A stretch of DNA of 64,000 nt from Acinetobacter sp. XS-4 (GTDB lineage: Bacteria > Pseudomonadota > Gammaproteobacteria > Pseudomonadales > Moraxellaceae), in the NCBI RefSeq assembly GCF_023920705.1, contig NZ_CP094657.1, forward strand, positions 4,107,405 through 4,171,404, given 5' to 3'. The notes beneath the pieces are model-generated. The model searched no databases. It was not told the origin of the DNA and was given only the letters and a program-made list of their open reading frames with translations. The stretch's first letter is position 1, and each line of letters starts with the position of its first letter. The position numbers were made by a program, and so were the translations under genes. Below are positions 9,171 to 18,789 of the stretch, one piece after another.

Positions 9171-9868
9171 TGAAAGCTGTTTTATTTGATTTAGACGGTA
9201 CTCTTATCGATACGGCTGCCGACTTCATTCGTATTATTCAGCAAATGTGCCGTGATGAAAAACGCCCTGTTGTTGATGCCGACCTCATTCGCACTCAGGT
9301 TTCTGAAGGTGCACGTGCGATGGTGAAATTGGTCTATCCAGAGCTGGATGTGACCAATCCAATTTTCTTGGCACATCGACAAAACTTTTTAGATATTTAC
9401 GGCAATAATATTGTGGTTGATACAGACCTGTTTGAAGGCATGTATCCACTTTTAGAAGAGTTAGAGGCTCAGCAAATTCCGTGGGGTATTGTGACCAATA
9501 AACCACGCGGATTAAGTGAAGCTCTTTTAGAAAAGTTAAATCTGACCGAACGCTGCGCGGTTTTGGTGTGTCCTGAAGATGTCAGTAAAACTAAGCCAGA
9601 TCCAGAACCAATGTATTTGGCGGCTAAACAGTTAAATATCCCAGCAAATGAAATTATTTATGTGGGTGACCATCCACGTGATATTGATGCTGGTCGATAT
9701 GCCAATATGTATACTATTTTGGCTGCATATGGCTATTTACCAATCGAACATCGTGATGATCTCGCTGCATGGCAGGCCGACTCGATTGTAAATACGGTGA
9801 CAGAATTACACCATATGTTACGTCAAAAGCTTCCTGCTCTACAGGAAAATCAGCGTATGATAGGTTAA
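9167..9868 (+). CDS. mupP: HAD phosphatase, probable MurNAc-6-phosphate phosphatase MupP
   Basis: 233 residues. The HAD motif 1 ([10 protein letters not shown], nucleophile D8), motif 2 (IVTNKP), motif 3 lysine (SKTKPDPEP) and motif 4 ([11 protein letters not shown]) are all present, with an alpha-helical cap. By sequence alone it resembles phosphoglycolate phosphatase Gph. Its position between ubiG and yciK matches MupP of Pseudomonas, which dephosphorylates N-acetylmuramic acid 6-phosphate in the recycling route that bypasses de novo UDP-MurNAc synthesis (with AnmK, AmgK and MurU). It overlaps ubiG by four bases. I prefer MupP on context; a Gph activity cannot be excluded. Another recycling gene, mpl, is at 48536-49909. 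Confidence 0.85.
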   Translation: MMKAVLFDLDGTLIDTAADFIRIIQQMCRDEKRPVVDADLIRTQVSEGARAMVKLVYPELDVTNPIFLAHRQNFLDIYGNNIVVDTDLFEGMYPLLEELEAQQIPWGIVTNKPRGLSEALLEKLNLTERCAVLVCPEDVSKTKPDPEPMYLAAKQLNIPANEIIYVGDHPRDIDAGRYANMYTILAAYGYLPIEHRDDLAAWQADSIVNTVTELHHMLRQKLPALQENQRMIG

Positions 9869-9936
9869 CATAAGAGTTTTATAGGCTTTTTTAACAGTTC
9901 TTTGTTTTATCAATATAAAAAGAAGGAGGTTTACCA

Positions 9937-10683
9937 ATGAAATATTCAGAATACCAACCTCGTCCGGATCTACTCAAAGATCGAATTATTTTAATCACCG
10001 GTGCTGGCGATGGAATTGGGCGAGCTGCCGCTCTGACTTATGCCCTACATGGTGCAACCGTTGTACTGCATGGTAGAACCTTAAATAAACTTGAAGTTAT
10101 TTATGATGAAATTGAAAGCCTGGGTGCACCGCAACCAGCGATTTTACCATTACAACTTTCAAGTGCTTCTGACCGTGATTATGACTTTTTAGTCGATACG
10201 CTCGAAAAGCAGTTTGGACGCCTAGACGGTATTTTGCATAATGCAGGTATTTTAGGTGAACGCGTAGAGCTAGCACATTATCCAACCGAAACTTGGGATG
10301 ATGTCATGGCGGTTAACCTACGCGCGCCTTTTGCTTTGACTCAAGCCTTATTACCACTTTTGCAAAAATCAGAAAATGCCTCTGTCGTATTTACCAGCTC
10401 GGGTGTAGGCCGTGAAGCACGTGCTTTATGGGGCGCATATTCTGTCTCAAAAATTGCAATTGAAGCGGTGAGCAAAATTTTTGCGGCGGAACATACTTAT
10501 CCTAATATCCGTTTTAACTGCATTAATCCAGGTGCAACGCGTACTGCAATGCGTGCTAAAGCCTATCCACAAGAAGATCCGAAAACACTACCTACACCAG
10601 AGTCGATCTTGCCTGCTTATCTCTATTTAATGGGTGAAGATAGCTTGGCGCTCAATGGTCAAAGTATCGATGCACAGGATTAA
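9937..10683 (+). CDS. yciK: YciK-family short-chain oxidoreductase
   Basis: 248 residues. Short-chain dehydrogenase/reductase fold with the cofactor motif TGAGDGIG (residues 21-28), NAG at 102-104, a catalytic serine in FTSSG (near 154) and Y168-S-V-S-K172. The substrate of the YciK subgroup is unknown to me. An unusually strong ribosome binding site, AAGGAGG, lies 10 bases before the start. It sits 68 bases after mupP in the conserved ubiG-mupP-yciK order, so an operon is likely. A hairpin with T-run follows near 10733-10772. Confidence 0.9.
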   Translation: MKYSEYQPRPDLLKDRIILITGAGDGIGRAAALTYALHGATVVLHGRTLNKLEVIYDEIESLGAPQPAILPLQLSSASDRDYDFLVDTLEKQFGRLDGILHNAGILGERVELAHYPTETWDDVMAVNLRAPFALTQALLPLLQKSENASVVFTSSGVGREARALWGAYSVSKIAIEAVSKIFAAEHTYPNIRFNCINPGATRTAMRAKAYPQEDPKTLPTPESILPAYLYLMGEDSLALNGQSIDAQD

Positions 10684-10732
10684 AAAGTTAAAGATGAAAA
10701 GCTAAATTAAATTACGGCCAATCATCAAATCT

Positions 10733-10772
10733 GGCTTGCCTATACCTGAAAAGATATATCCAAGCCTTTTTT
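10733..10772 (+). terminator. Possible terminator after yciK
   Basis: GGCTTG (10733-10738) pairs with CAAGCC (10761-10766) and is followed by six T residues. The loop is long (22 bases), so confidence is moderate. Confidence 0.45.
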
Positions 10773-10900
10773 ATTATTGATAAAAATTCTTGATCTATCC
10801 GTAATTTTAATTGAACCATTAAATGATCTTCACAGTTTCTCTGCATTTTGCGCGTAGAGTATTCAACATGAGAGACATCAGATGTAAACGAGGATGCATC

Positions 10901-11314
10901 ATGAAAAAGTTGTTCACAATCTTAACCCTTTCCATAGCCGTACTCACCACAAGTATGGCGAGCTTTGCTGATCCTCCTTTTGACAGAGGCCATGGCCCCA
11001 AAGGTCCTAAAGGTGGAGGACCACGCGGTGAATGGAACGATCGTGGGCCAGGATTTGGACGTGATCATGATGAAGATCGTGTCCGTGACGAACGTCGTAT
11101 GCGCGAAGAACGTGGTTTTGAACGGCTTAAACAGCATCGCTGGCAGCCTGGCTATGTTATGCCACAGCACTATCGTGGCAATGGCTATAAAGTTGACTAT
11201 AAAGACAGTAACTTGCCAAGACCAGACCGAAACCAACAATGGTACAAAATCAACAATGACTATATTTTAGTCGACACTGATTCTAATAGCATTGTGAGTA
11301 TTCGTGGTTTTTAA
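10901..11314 (+). CDS. RcnB-family periplasmic protein
   Basis: 137 residues from the ATG at 10901, preceded by GAGG; the open frame extends 26 codons further upstream, but those codons do not look coding. A Sec signal peptide ends near ASFA. The middle is rich in Gly, Arg, Asp and Pro. The C-terminal half (QPGYVMPQHYRG, then YKINNDYILVDTDSNSIVSI) is the RcnB domain, named for an E. coli periplasmic protein that affects nickel and cobalt homeostasis. A shorter paralogue follows at 11556. No metal site can be proven. Each gene has its own terminator, so they are separate units. Confidence 0.85.
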   Translation: MKKLFTILTLSIAVLTTSMASFADPPFDRGHGPKGPKGGGPRGEWNDRGPGFGRDHDEDRVRDERRMREERGFERLKQHRWQPGYVMPQHYRGNGYKVDYKDSNLPRPDRNQQWYKINNDYILVDTDSNSIVSIRGF

Positions 11315-11344
11315 AGCGATAGAACCTCGCTATCGCTGAGCGAA

Positions 11345-11377
11345 AAGGATAAAGCCTTGTGGTTTTATCCTTTTTTT
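11345..11377 (+). terminator. Terminator after the first RcnB gene
   Basis: AAGGATAAAGCC (11345-11356), loop TTGT, GGTTTTATCCTT (11361-11372) and a run of seven T residues. Confidence 0.88.
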
Positions 11378-11555
11378 ATTGCTTAAATATTTTAAAAATA
11401 AAGAGATTTTTTATATTCTAATATTTCATATTTTCTTAATTTCTTCTTATTTCATCGTTAGTTTTCACATTTATTCTTCGTAGCCTCCACGATTTATCTG
11501 TAATTGTTCACTAATCTTTAGTTATTGAAATTTAATTCATCACTCGAGGTTTACA

Positions 11556-11885
11556 ATGAAAAAATTAACAACAGCGATTGTCCTTTCACTTAGTGGTTTA
11601 GTTGCAACAACAGCAATGGCAGCACCAAACGATCATAACCACCATGGCAACTACCAAAACCATGAAGTAAAAACCGTTAAAGTAATTAAAAAAGACGACC
11701 ATCGTAATGTGTGGCGAGCAGGTCAGGTTGTACCCCATGAATATCAACACTCACGTTACGTGATTGACTATCGTCAGCATCAAAAATTAACTAAGCCGGG
11801 TCGCTACCAAAAATGGTACAAGGTGAATGGAAATTACGTGTTGGTAAATGAACAAAGCCATAAAATCATTAGAGTAGTTCACTAA
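11556..11885 (+). CDS. RcnB-family periplasmic protein, second copy
   Basis: 109 residues. A signal peptide ends at TTAMA (about residue 22). A short His- and Asn-rich stretch follows (NDHNHHGNYQNH), which could bind metal. The RcnB domain follows: RAGQVVPHEYQ, then RYVIDY, then KWYKVNGNYVLVNEQSHKIIRV. It aligns with the C-terminal half of the protein encoded at 10901-11314 and is probably an old tandem duplicate. CGAGGT lies 9 bases before the start. A strong terminator follows. Confidence 0.85.
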   Translation: MKKLTTAIVLSLSGLVATTAMAAPNDHNHHGNYQNHEVKTVKVIKKDDHRNVWRAGQVVPHEYQHSRYVIDYRQHQKLTKPGRYQKWYKVNGNYVLVNEQSHKIIRVVH

Positions 11886-11900
11886 TTTAAAAAAATTTAA

Positions 11901-11931
11901 ACACCCAAACTTAGATTTGGGTGTTTTTTTA
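11901..11931 (+). terminator. Terminator after the second RcnB gene
   Basis: ACACCCAAA (11901-11909) pairs with TTTGGGTGT (11916-11924), followed by a run of T residues. Confidence 0.88.
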
Positions 11932-12005
11932 TCTAAAACATGCGGCTTTAATCTTTTTTGTTTAGAATCATCTTTATATCTTTTTGCTGTTGATTCGAGA
12001 TCGGT

Positions 12006-13361
12006 ATGCCAAGCAAGTCTTTAGAAAAGTCGCATAATAACCCCCAGCATTATGTACACTGGTTTCGACACTCAGCACCCTACATTAATGCTCACCGCGA
12101 TAAAACATTCGTATTGATGTTTGGTGGTGAAGCAGTCCGTCATCCTAACTTCGAACATATCATTCATGATATTGCGTTACTTCACTCTCTTGGTATTCGC
12201 TTAATTCTCGTGCACGGCGCACGTCCGCAAATTAATCAAAATCTTAAGGAAAAAGGAATTGAAACCCCTTTTTATGACAACAGCCGTATTACTACACGCG
12301 AATCTTTAAGCTGTGTCATGAGTGCCGTAGGCTCTATTCGTCTAGAAATTGAAGCATTGCTTTCTATGGGCTTAGCAAACTCACCGATGTACGGTGCTCG
12401 AATAGATGTCGTATCGGGTAATTTTGTGACTGCTAAACCTTATGGCATTCGTGATGGCATGGATTTCCAGCTTACAGGTGAAGTTCGTTCAATAGATACC
12501 GATGCAATTGAACGACACCTCGATAATCATAATATTGTTCTACTGGGGCCAACAGGTTATTCCACTACAGGCGAAGTCTTTAACTTGCGGGCGGAAGAAG
12601 TTGCGACAAAAACTGCAACTTATTTAAAAGCAGATAAACTCATTTTTCTTGGAGAGCAACAAGGTCTTCTGAATGAAGATGAACAAATATTACGTGAGTT
12701 AAGCCCACATCAATTAGACTACTATATTCAACAATACCAAACCATCAGTCCAACACTCACTTTGCATTTGCAACAAGCAAAAAAAGCGTCTTTATCAGGT
12801 GTACACCGCGTTCATCTTATTTCCTATGCCTATGATGGCGCCCTTCTCGAAGAGTTATTTACTCGAGATGGTATAGGAACCATGATTACCGATGCGCATT
12901 ATGAAGAAGTTCGCATGGCCCATATTAAAGATGTGGGTGGTTTAATGAATTTATTACGTCCTTTAGAAGAAGAAGGTATCTTGGTTTATCGTTCACGTGA
13001 ACGTCTGGAGCAAGAAATCAGCCAGTTCGCTGTCATTGAACGCGACGGTATGATTTTAGCGTGTGCTGCGCTGTATCCAATTCCGACTGAATTTAACGAA
13101 ACTCGTTCTGCAGAAATTGCCTGCGTTGCAGTACATCCAAGTTATCGTAAATCAAACCGTGGTAGCCAAATTTTGCAATTTCTTGAAGAAAAAGCCAAAG
13201 AACAAGGTATTCGTCAATTATTCGTTTTAACAACACGTACTGCTCACTGGTTTTTAGAACATGGTTTTCATCAGGTCAGTGTGGATGAGTTACCGAATGC
13301 CCGTCAGGCACTTTATAACTACCAAAGGAATTCTTTAGTCTTTAAGAAACTACTTCCCTAG
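12006..13361 (+). CDS. argA: Amino-acid N-acetyltransferase (N-acetylglutamate synthase) ArgA
   Basis: 451 residues, the classical length. It makes N-acetylglutamate from glutamate and acetyl-CoA, the first step of arginine synthesis. The N-terminal amino-acid-kinase-like domain (about 1-295; LILVHGARPQINQNL near residue 73) carries feedback inhibition by arginine in this family. The C-terminal GNAT acetyltransferase domain (about 305-451) has IACVAVHPSYRKSNRGSQIL, the acetyl-CoA binding loop. It is a single gene with a strong terminator. No ARG box is evident upstream. Confidence 0.95.
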   Translation: MPSKSLEKSHNNPQHYVHWFRHSAPYINAHRDKTFVLMFGGEAVRHPNFEHIIHDIALLHSLGIRLILVHGARPQINQNLKEKGIETPFYDNSRITTRESLSCVMSAVGSIRLEIEALLSMGLANSPMYGARIDVVSGNFVTAKPYGIRDGMDFQLTGEVRSIDTDAIERHLDNHNIVLLGPTGYSTTGEVFNLRAEEVATKTATYLKADKLIFLGEQQGLLNEDEQILRELSPHQLDYYIQQYQTISPTLTLHLQQAKKASLSGVHRVHLISYAYDGALLEELFTRDGIGTMITDAHYEEVRMAHIKDVGGLMNLLRPLEEEGILVYRSRERLEQEISQFAVIERDGMILACAALYPIPTEFNETRSAEIACVAVHPSYRKSNRGSQILQFLEEKAKEQGIRQLFVLTTRTAHWFLEHGFHQVSVDELPNARQALYNYQRNSLVFKKLLP

Positions 13362-13405
13362 CCTTTGCTCTTTTTAAGATATTCTTATTTCAGATAAGCT
13401 TAGTT

Positions 13406-13453
13406 AAAAAAGTACATCCATAAACACTATTAATTTATGGTTGTACTTTTTTT
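13406..13453 (+). terminator. Terminator after argA; rest of the gap before ssuA
   Basis: A long stem pairs AAAAAGTACATCCATAAA with TTTATGGTTGTACTTTTT across a 9-base loop. The remaining AT-rich sequence to 13695 has no gene and should hold the ssu promoter. I see no certain CysB or Cbl site. Confidence 0.85.
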
Positions 13454-13695
13454 AAATCTCTATTTTTTAATGTTTTAATATTTTTTATTTTATTTACATG
13501 AGCTTACCCGCAATTCATTAAATATATTTCTATTAGATAAATCACTTTTTTGCATAAGTTTATAGCCTATTGTTTTTAGCTTTTTTTTGCATAAATAAAG
13601 ACCGAATACTTATTTTTTCTGAAATAAAAATCCCTTTAGGGTATCTGCTCATCCAATTATTTTTTCTTTTTCTCTTTCGGGGAGCACGAAATCTC

Positions 13696-14664
13696 ATGGC
13701 ACTTTTCAACACCACTTCATGGGCAAAATATTCAGTCATCGCAGCCAGCCTTGCTGGAGTGATGATGTTAAGTGGTTGTGCCAAAAAAGAGGAACAGGCC
13801 ACCACAACTTTAAATATTGGCTATCAAAAATATGGCATTCTTCCTATTTTAAAGGCTCGTGGTGACCTAGAAAAAGTACTAAAAGAACAGGGCGTGCAAG
13901 TAAAATGGGTTGAGTTTCCTGCTGGACCTCAATTGCTTGAAGGCTTAAATGTAGGGAGCGTTTCACTCGGTGAAGCAGGTGAAGCACCACCCATCTTTGC
14001 TCAGGCTGCCAATCCCAATTTAGTCTATGTCGCAAACCAACCTGCTGCACCCAAAGCTGAAGCACTATTGGTACAAAAAGACTCTCCAATCCACTCTATT
14101 CAAGATTTAAAAGGCAAGCGTGTTGCTCTTAATAAAGGTTCGAATGTTCATTACCTATTATTAAAAGTTCTAGAAGCCAACAACTTAAACTTAAGTGATA
14201 TTCAACCTGTTTATTTACCGCCATCAGACGCTCGTGCAGCTTTTGAAAAAGGTGCAGTAGATGCATGGGTCATTTGGGATCCGTTCTTTGCAGCAGCTGA
14301 ACATCAAATTCAAGCTCGAGTTTTAGCGACTGGTGAAAACTTGGTAAGCAATCATCAGTTCTATCTAGCTGACCGTAAATTTGCAGAAAATAATCCAAAA
14401 GTTCTGAGCACAGTTGTGCAAACCCTTAACCAGACAACTGAATGGGTGAGTTCACATCAGGATGAAGCTGCGAAACTACTCGAAAAACCTACAGCACTTG
14501 AGTTTGATGTACTCAAAACTTCCATTTCACGTATGGGTTTTGGAGTTCAGCCAATCTCTGACAAGGTGGCACAAGAACAACAACAAGTAGCTGATGCCTT
14601 TTATGCGCAAAAGCTCATTCCTAACAAGCTCACCATTCAAGATGCCATTCTAAAACTGAAATAA
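13696..14664 (+). CDS. ssuA: Sulfonate ABC transporter substrate-binding lipoprotein
   Basis: 322 residues from the ATG at 13696 (GGGGAG ribosome binding site). The frame is open 42 codons further upstream, but those codons are not protein-like. The signal peptide ends in lipobox LSGC, so this copy is a lipoprotein. The mature part has the SsuA/TauA/NrtA fold: LNIGYQKYGILPILK, WVEFPAGPQLLEGL, LKGKRVALNKGS and AFEKGAVDAWVIWDPFF. It is the first gene of the alkanesulfonate operon and is followed 72 bases later by a paralogue with a cleavable signal peptide. The substrate is probably an aliphatic sulfonate. Confidence 0.88.
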   Translation: MALFNTTSWAKYSVIAASLAGVMMLSGCAKKEEQATTTLNIGYQKYGILPILKARGDLEKVLKEQGVQVKWVEFPAGPQLLEGLNVGSVSLGEAGEAPPIFAQAANPNLVYVANQPAAPKAEALLVQKDSPIHSIQDLKGKRVALNKGSNVHYLLLKVLEANNLNLSDIQPVYLPPSDARAAFEKGAVDAWVIWDPFFAAAEHQIQARVLATGENLVSNHQFYLADRKFAENNPKVLSTVVQTLNQTTEWVSSHQDEAAKLLEKPTALEFDVLKTSISRMGFGVQPISDKVAQEQQQVADAFYAQKLIPNKLTIQDAILKLK

Positions 14665-14736
14665 ACCCAGCTTGGGCACAGCTTAAATAATCATATAAAT
14701 GCTGTGCCTGACCTCAAGGGGAACAAGGATATCAAT

Positions 14737-15720
14737 ATGCAACATCAGTCATTATTTAATAAGAGTCAGTGGGCACAATTAGCTAAACGCATCAGCGCAG
14801 TCACTGTATTAGGCTTAACAATCGCAGCACCAGCTTGGGCAATTGACCCAACGGTGAAAGAGCTTCGTATCGGTTTTCAAAAAAGTTCAATTAATTTTGC
14901 GATTGCCAAACAGCAAAAATTATTTGAACAAGAATTCCCAAATGCCAAAATCTCTTGGAATGAGTTCCCTGCTGGCCCACAAATTTTAGAAGCTTTAGCC
15001 GTCGGTTCCCTTGATGTCGGAGTTACTGGGGATACTCCTCCAGTCTACGCTCAAGCAGCTGGTAAGCCTTTATATTACATTGCCTATGAAGCAGCTAAAC
15101 CATTGGCATCGGCAATTTTAGTTCCTAAAAACTCGCAGCTCAAACAACTTAAAGATCTTAAAGGCAAACGCATCGCGCTGCAAAAAGGTTCGAGTTCACA
15201 TTACTTACTTGTACAAGCCATACGTAAAGCAGGTCTAAACTGGAGCGACATTACTCCAATCTGGCTTACTCCTGCCGATGCTCGCGCAGCATTTCAAAAA
15301 GGTGCTGTTGATGCATGGGCAATTTGGGACCCTTACTTCGCTTCAGCACAACTAGAAGATCAAGCTCGTATTCTTGCATCAGGTAAAGGCTTAAGCCCGA
15401 ACTATACATTTTATTTAGCCGCTCCAGACTTTGTTAAACAACATCCGAAAGCTGTTTCTGGACTCATCAAACAAATCAATCAAGCTGACAAATGGGTTCA
15501 AAGCCATCAAACAGAAACGGCAACAGCCATTGGCCAAAGCACAGGACTAAAGCCTGCGACCAGTGACTTATTTATTAAACGCCGTCCTCGTCCTTCATCA
15601 GCCGCTCCGCTGAACAGCAAAGTGATTGCTGAGCAGCAGCAACTCGCAGACATCTTTACTCAACAAGGCATCATTCCAAAACCAATCAGCATCAAACAAG
15701 CTGTTTGGATTGCCAAGTAA
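14737..15720 (+). CDS. ssuA: Sulfonate ABC transporter periplasmic substrate-binding protein, second copy
   Basis: 327 residues from the ATG at 14737; a GTG 33 bases earlier is in frame but AAGGGG and AAGGAT upstream favour the ATG. The signal peptide ends at APAWA without a lipobox cysteine, so the protein should be soluble in the periplasm. It shares WNEFPAGPQILEAL, LKGKRIALQKGSSSHYLL and AFQKGAVDAWAIWDPYF with the product of the preceding gene. The pair probably arose by duplication and may widen the substrate range of one SsuBC transporter. A short basic insertion (RRPRPSS, near residue 283) is unlike the first copy. Confidence 0.9.
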   Translation: MQHQSLFNKSQWAQLAKRISAVTVLGLTIAAPAWAIDPTVKELRIGFQKSSINFAIAKQQKLFEQEFPNAKISWNEFPAGPQILEALAVGSLDVGVTGDTPPVYAQAAGKPLYYIAYEAAKPLASAILVPKNSQLKQLKDLKGKRIALQKGSSSHYLLVQAIRKAGLNWSDITPIWLTPADARAAFQKGAVDAWAIWDPYFASAQLEDQARILASGKGLSPNYTFYLAAPDFVKQHPKAVSGLIKQINQADKWVQSHQTETATAIGQSTGLKPATSDLFIKRRPRPSSAAPLNSKVIAEQQQLADIFTQQGIIPKPISIKQAVWIAK

Positions 15721-15746
15721 TTTCAATAGACATATAGGTAATGCAC

Positions 15747-16922
15747 ATGAAAATTTTCTGGTTTATTCCTACCCACGGTGATAGTCGCTATTTAGGTACA
15801 AGTAAAGGTGCTCGTCAGGTTGACCATGCCTATATGAAGCAAATTGCTGTGGCAGTAGATAATTTAGGTTATGAAGGTGTACTTATTCCAACAGGTCGTT
15901 CATGTGAAGATCCTTGGATTACGGCGGCTAGCCTGATTGATGCAACTCAGCACCTTAAGTTTTTAGTCGCGTTACGTCCAGGTGTAACAACACCTGCATT
16001 GGCAGCTCGCATGGCTGCAACATTTGATCGCTTGTCGAATGGTCGCGTGTTACTCAACCTAGTGACTGGTGGTGATGAAGCTGAACTGCGCGGCGATGGT
16101 TTATATGAAGATCACTCGACCCGTTATCAAACTGCCAATGAATATGTAAAAATCTGGCGTGAAATTTTGACACGCTCACATACAGGTGAAGCATTTACCT
16201 TTCACGGCGAACGCTTACAAGTGGACGATGCAAAACTGCTTTATCCACCTGTGCAAAAGCCTTATCCACCACTTTGGTTCGGTGGCTCTTCAGACGTCGC
16301 TGTCGATCTTGCAGCTGAGCAAGTGGATACTTATCTCACTTGGGGTGAACCCCCAGCAGCAGTCAAACAAAAGATCGAACATGTTCGTGCCAAAGCTGAG
16401 GCTAAAAGCCGTAAATTAACTTACGGCATTCGCTTACATGTGATTGTTCGCGAAACCAATGAACAAGCTTGGGCAGCAGCTAACGAACTTATCCAATATC
16501 TTGATGATGCAACTATTGCTGCGGCACAGAAAAAATTTGCGCAGATGGACTCTGTAGGTCAACAGCGTATGGCAGCTCTTCACGGCGGTAATCGAGACAA
16601 ACTTGAAGTATCTCCAAACCTTTGGGCGGGTATTGGTTTAGTCCGTGGTGGCGCTGGTACAGCACTTGTAGGTGATCCAGAAACAGTCGCTGCCCGCATT
16701 CAGGAATATGCTGATTTAGGTATTGATACCTTTATTTTCTCTGGCTATCCGCATCTTGAAGAGTCTATCCGGTTTGCAGAATTAGTATTTCCACTACTAC
16801 CAATCGAAACTCGCGCCAAACTTGCTCAACCTAATTTAACCGGCCCATTCGGTGAAATTATTGCTAACAACTATGTTCCAGACGAGAAGAAGCAAAATGA
16901 TTCCGTCAAGGAGCCTGCATGA
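15747..16922 (+). CDS. ssuD: FMNH2-dependent alkanesulfonate monooxygenase
   Basis: 391 residues from the ATG at 15747; an ATG six bases earlier is in frame but AGG lies only two bases before it, whereas the spacing to 15747 is eight. It cleaves alkanesulfonates to aldehyde and sulfite with O2 and FMNH2. The luciferase-like family sequence is near identical in pattern to E. coli Ssu[50 protein letters not shown]. The FMN reductase partner SsuE is not in the operon; an FMN reductase of another subgroup is at 26477-27019. It overlaps ssuC by four bases. Confidence 0.95.
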   Translation: MKIFWFIPTHGDSRYLGTSKGARQVDHAYMKQIAVAVDNLGYEGVLIPTGRSCEDPWITAASLIDATQHLKFLVALRPGVTTPALAARMAATFDRLSNGRVLLNLVTGGDEAELRGDGLYEDHSTRYQTANEYVKIWREILTRSHTGEAFTFHGERLQVDDAKLLYPPVQKPYPPLWFGGSSDVAVDLAAEQVDTYLTWGEPPAAVKQKIEHVRAKAEAKSRKLTYGIRLHVIVRETNEQAWAAANELIQYLDDATIAAAQKKFAQMDSVGQQRMAALHGGNRDKLEVSPNLWAGIGLVRGGAGTALVGDPETVAARIQEYADLGIDTFIFSGYPHLEESIRFAELVFPLLPIETRAKLAQPNLTGPFGEIIANNYVPDEKKQNDSVKEPA

Positions 16923-17716
16923 GTAAAGATGAAAGTATTGTTTCACGTGGAACAAAACAAATCGGGCAGCATTTGCTGCCTTGGATTTTCCCAATTGTTC
17001 TTTTGGTTGTTTGGCAAATTGCCTCAAGTTCAGGTCTTTTAGAAAGTCGCATTTTACCAGCACCGACTGCCGTCGTTTCTGCTTTTTGGCACTTACTCGT
17101 TAGTGGAGAATTATGGCATCACGTTAAGGTAAGTGCTGGTCGCGCTTTGCTTGGACTTTTGGTGGGTGGTGGCTTAGGTTTACTCTTAGGTTTACTTAAT
17201 GGCTCTTCACGCTTCGCCTCTACCCTGCTCGATACAACCTTGCAAATGATTCGCAACATTCCCGCATTAGCACTTATTCCACTCGTAATCTTATGGTTCG
17301 GTATTGATGAAACAGCGAAATTATTCTTGGTCGCAGTAGGCGTTTTCTTTCCAATTTATATCAATACCTATCACGGTATTCGATCAGTTGACCCTCAATT
17401 GATTGAGATGGGCAAAAGCTACGGACTCTCACGTTGGCAGCTCTACAAAGAAATTATTCTTCCAGGTGCAATGCCTTCTATTTTAGTGGGTCTACGTTTT
17501 GCTTTAGGTTTGGTTTGGGTATTGCTCATTGTCGCTGAAACCATTTCGGCTCAAGCAGGTATTGGTTATATGACCATGAATGCACGTGAATTTTTACAAA
17601 CAGATGTCGTTCTGGTCGGTATTCTTCTTTACGCCTTACTAGGCAAACTGGCAGATGTTTTAGCACAACTTTTAGAACGCTATTTACTACGTTGGCACTC
17701 TGGATATCAGAAATAA
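16919..17716 (+). CDS. ssuC: Alkanesulfonate ABC transporter permease
   Basis: 265 residues with about six membrane helices. Inner-membrane part of the SsuABC importer. The EAA loop that contacts the ATPase is visible as [20 protein letters not shown] near residues 162-181. The start overlaps the end of ssuD (ATGA), so translation is coupled. The first codons contain a perfect parS-like 16-mer (16939-16954), which fixes residues near SIVSRGTKQ. Confidence 0.94.
   Translation: MSKDESIVSRGTKQIGQHLLPWIFPIVLLVVWQIASSSGLLESRILPAPTAVVSAFWHLLVSGELWHHVKVSAGRALLGLLVGGGLGLLLGLLNGSSRFASTLLDTTLQMIRNIPALALIPLVILWFGIDETAKLFLVAVGVFFPIYINTYHGIRSVDPQLIEMGKSYGLSRWQLYKEIILPGAMPSILVGLRFALGLVWVLLIVAETISAQAGIGYMTMNAREFLQTDVVLVGILLYALLGKLADVLAQLLERYLLRWHSGYQK
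16939..16954. promoter_or_regulatory. parS site (ParB/Spo0J binding), inside ssuC
   Basis: TGTTTCACGTGGAACA matches the near-universal bacterial parS consensus (TGTTNCACGTGNAACA) in full. ParB should load here and help segregate the origin region. It lies about 47 kb left of the origin-side edge, within the distance over which parS sites usually occur. Confidence 0.85.
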
Positions 17717-17729
17717 GGGAGCTTAGAAC

Positions 17730-18530
17730 ATGACAAATCTGAATTTAAATATTAATCAAAATGAAGTGCAGCTCATTCCTGAAAGTCCAGCAGAATCACA
17801 AGAACCGACATTAGGTGCAGAGATTCTGATTGAGCAACTTTATAAATTCTATGGCGAGGTAAAGGTCCTTGAAGATCTTGACCTACACATTCAGCCAGGT
17901 GAGTTTTTAGCAATTGTTGGTCGAAGTGGCTGTGGCAAAAGTACGTTACTACGTTTAATTGCTCAACTTGAAAAAGCCAGTTTTGGGGAAATCAAATTCA
18001 AATCTGCCCGACATTTGCGTGAAGGCATTACTAACGATGATATTCGAGTAATGTTCCAAGACCCACGCCTACTTCCTTGGAGAAATATCCTTCAAAATGT
18101 TCAACTGGGTTTACCTAAAGCCCAACATTCTTTAGCGGAAGAATTACTGGAAAAAGTCGGTTTAAAAGAAAAATCTGGGCAATGGCCTTCACAACTCTCA
18201 GGTGGACAACGTCAGCGTACAGCCCTAGCACGTGCATTATCTCATACACCACGTATTTTGTTGTTAGATGAACCTTTAGGTGCATTAGATGCCCTAACTC
18301 GTCTTGAGATGCAAAGCTTGATTGAGCGCTTGTGGAAAGAGCAAGGTTTTACTGCCATTTTAGTCACACACGATGTAAGTGAAGCAGTACAATTAGCTGA
18401 CCGTATTATCTTATTAGATAAGGGGCAAATTGCTCAAAGTTTCCAAGTTAATTTGCCACGTCCTCGTAAAAAAAGTATTAGTTTTTCCCAACTTGAGCAA
18501 CAAGTACTCGATGCGGTTTTGGCAACTTAG
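17730..18530 (+). CDS. ssuB: Alkanesulfonate ABC transporter ATP-binding protein
   Basis: 266 residues. ATPase of the SsuABC importer. Walker A is GRSGCGKST (64-72), the Q-loop is in [10 protein letters not shown], the signature is LSGGQRQR, and Walker B is [12 protein letters not shown] followed by the H-loop LVTHDVSEA. The N-terminal 30 residues before the nucleotide-binding domain are an extension of low complexity. It is the last gene of the ssu operon, 13 bases after ssuC, and is followed by a terminator. Confidence 0.94.
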   Translation: MTNLNLNINQNEVQLIPESPAESQEPTLGAEILIEQLYKFYGEVKVLEDLDLHIQPGEFLAIVGRSGCGKSTLLRLIAQLEKASFGEIKFKSARHLREGITNDDIRVMFQDPRLLPWRNILQNVQLGLPKAQHSLAEELLEKVGLKEKSGQWPSQLSGGQRQRTALARALSHTPRILLLDEPLGALDALTRLEMQSLIERLWKEQGFTAILVTHDVSEAVQLADRIILLDKGQIAQSFQVNLPRPRKKSISFSQLEQQVLDAVLAT

Positions 18531-18579
18531 GGTTGTGATGAATAATGAGAACTGTTTAACCGAAAAACACCCAATTTAC

Positions 18580-18613
18580 GAGCAATAAAACTGCTGTTTT
18601 ATTGCTCTTTTTT
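18580..18613 (+). terminator. Terminator of the ssu operon
   Basis: GAGCAATAAAAC pairs with GTTTTATTGCTC around loop TGCT, followed by six T residues. Confidence 0.88.
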
Positions 18614-18789
18614 AGGGCGAAATTTAAAAAATATTTTTAAGAATAACAATAAACTAGTGAATCTCACTATTTTTTGCACAATAGTATATCTATTACGCAA
18701 ATAACTAGCCGTTTTTTGATTAAAAAAGCAAGACACCTGTGCACAAATCAAACAATTTCCCTTACAATGGGAATATTATTTTTTTAATT

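Noticed and set aside
10823-11270. Alternative frames around the first RcnB gene
   Set aside because: The RcnB frame has a signal peptide and domain match; the others are shadows of its Gly/Arg/Asp-rich codons.
12990-13003. CGTTCACGTGAACG palindrome in argA, resembling parS
   Set aside because: It has the CACGTG core, but the outer bases do not match TGTTNCACGTGNAACA; it is explained by coding for SRERLE-type codons.
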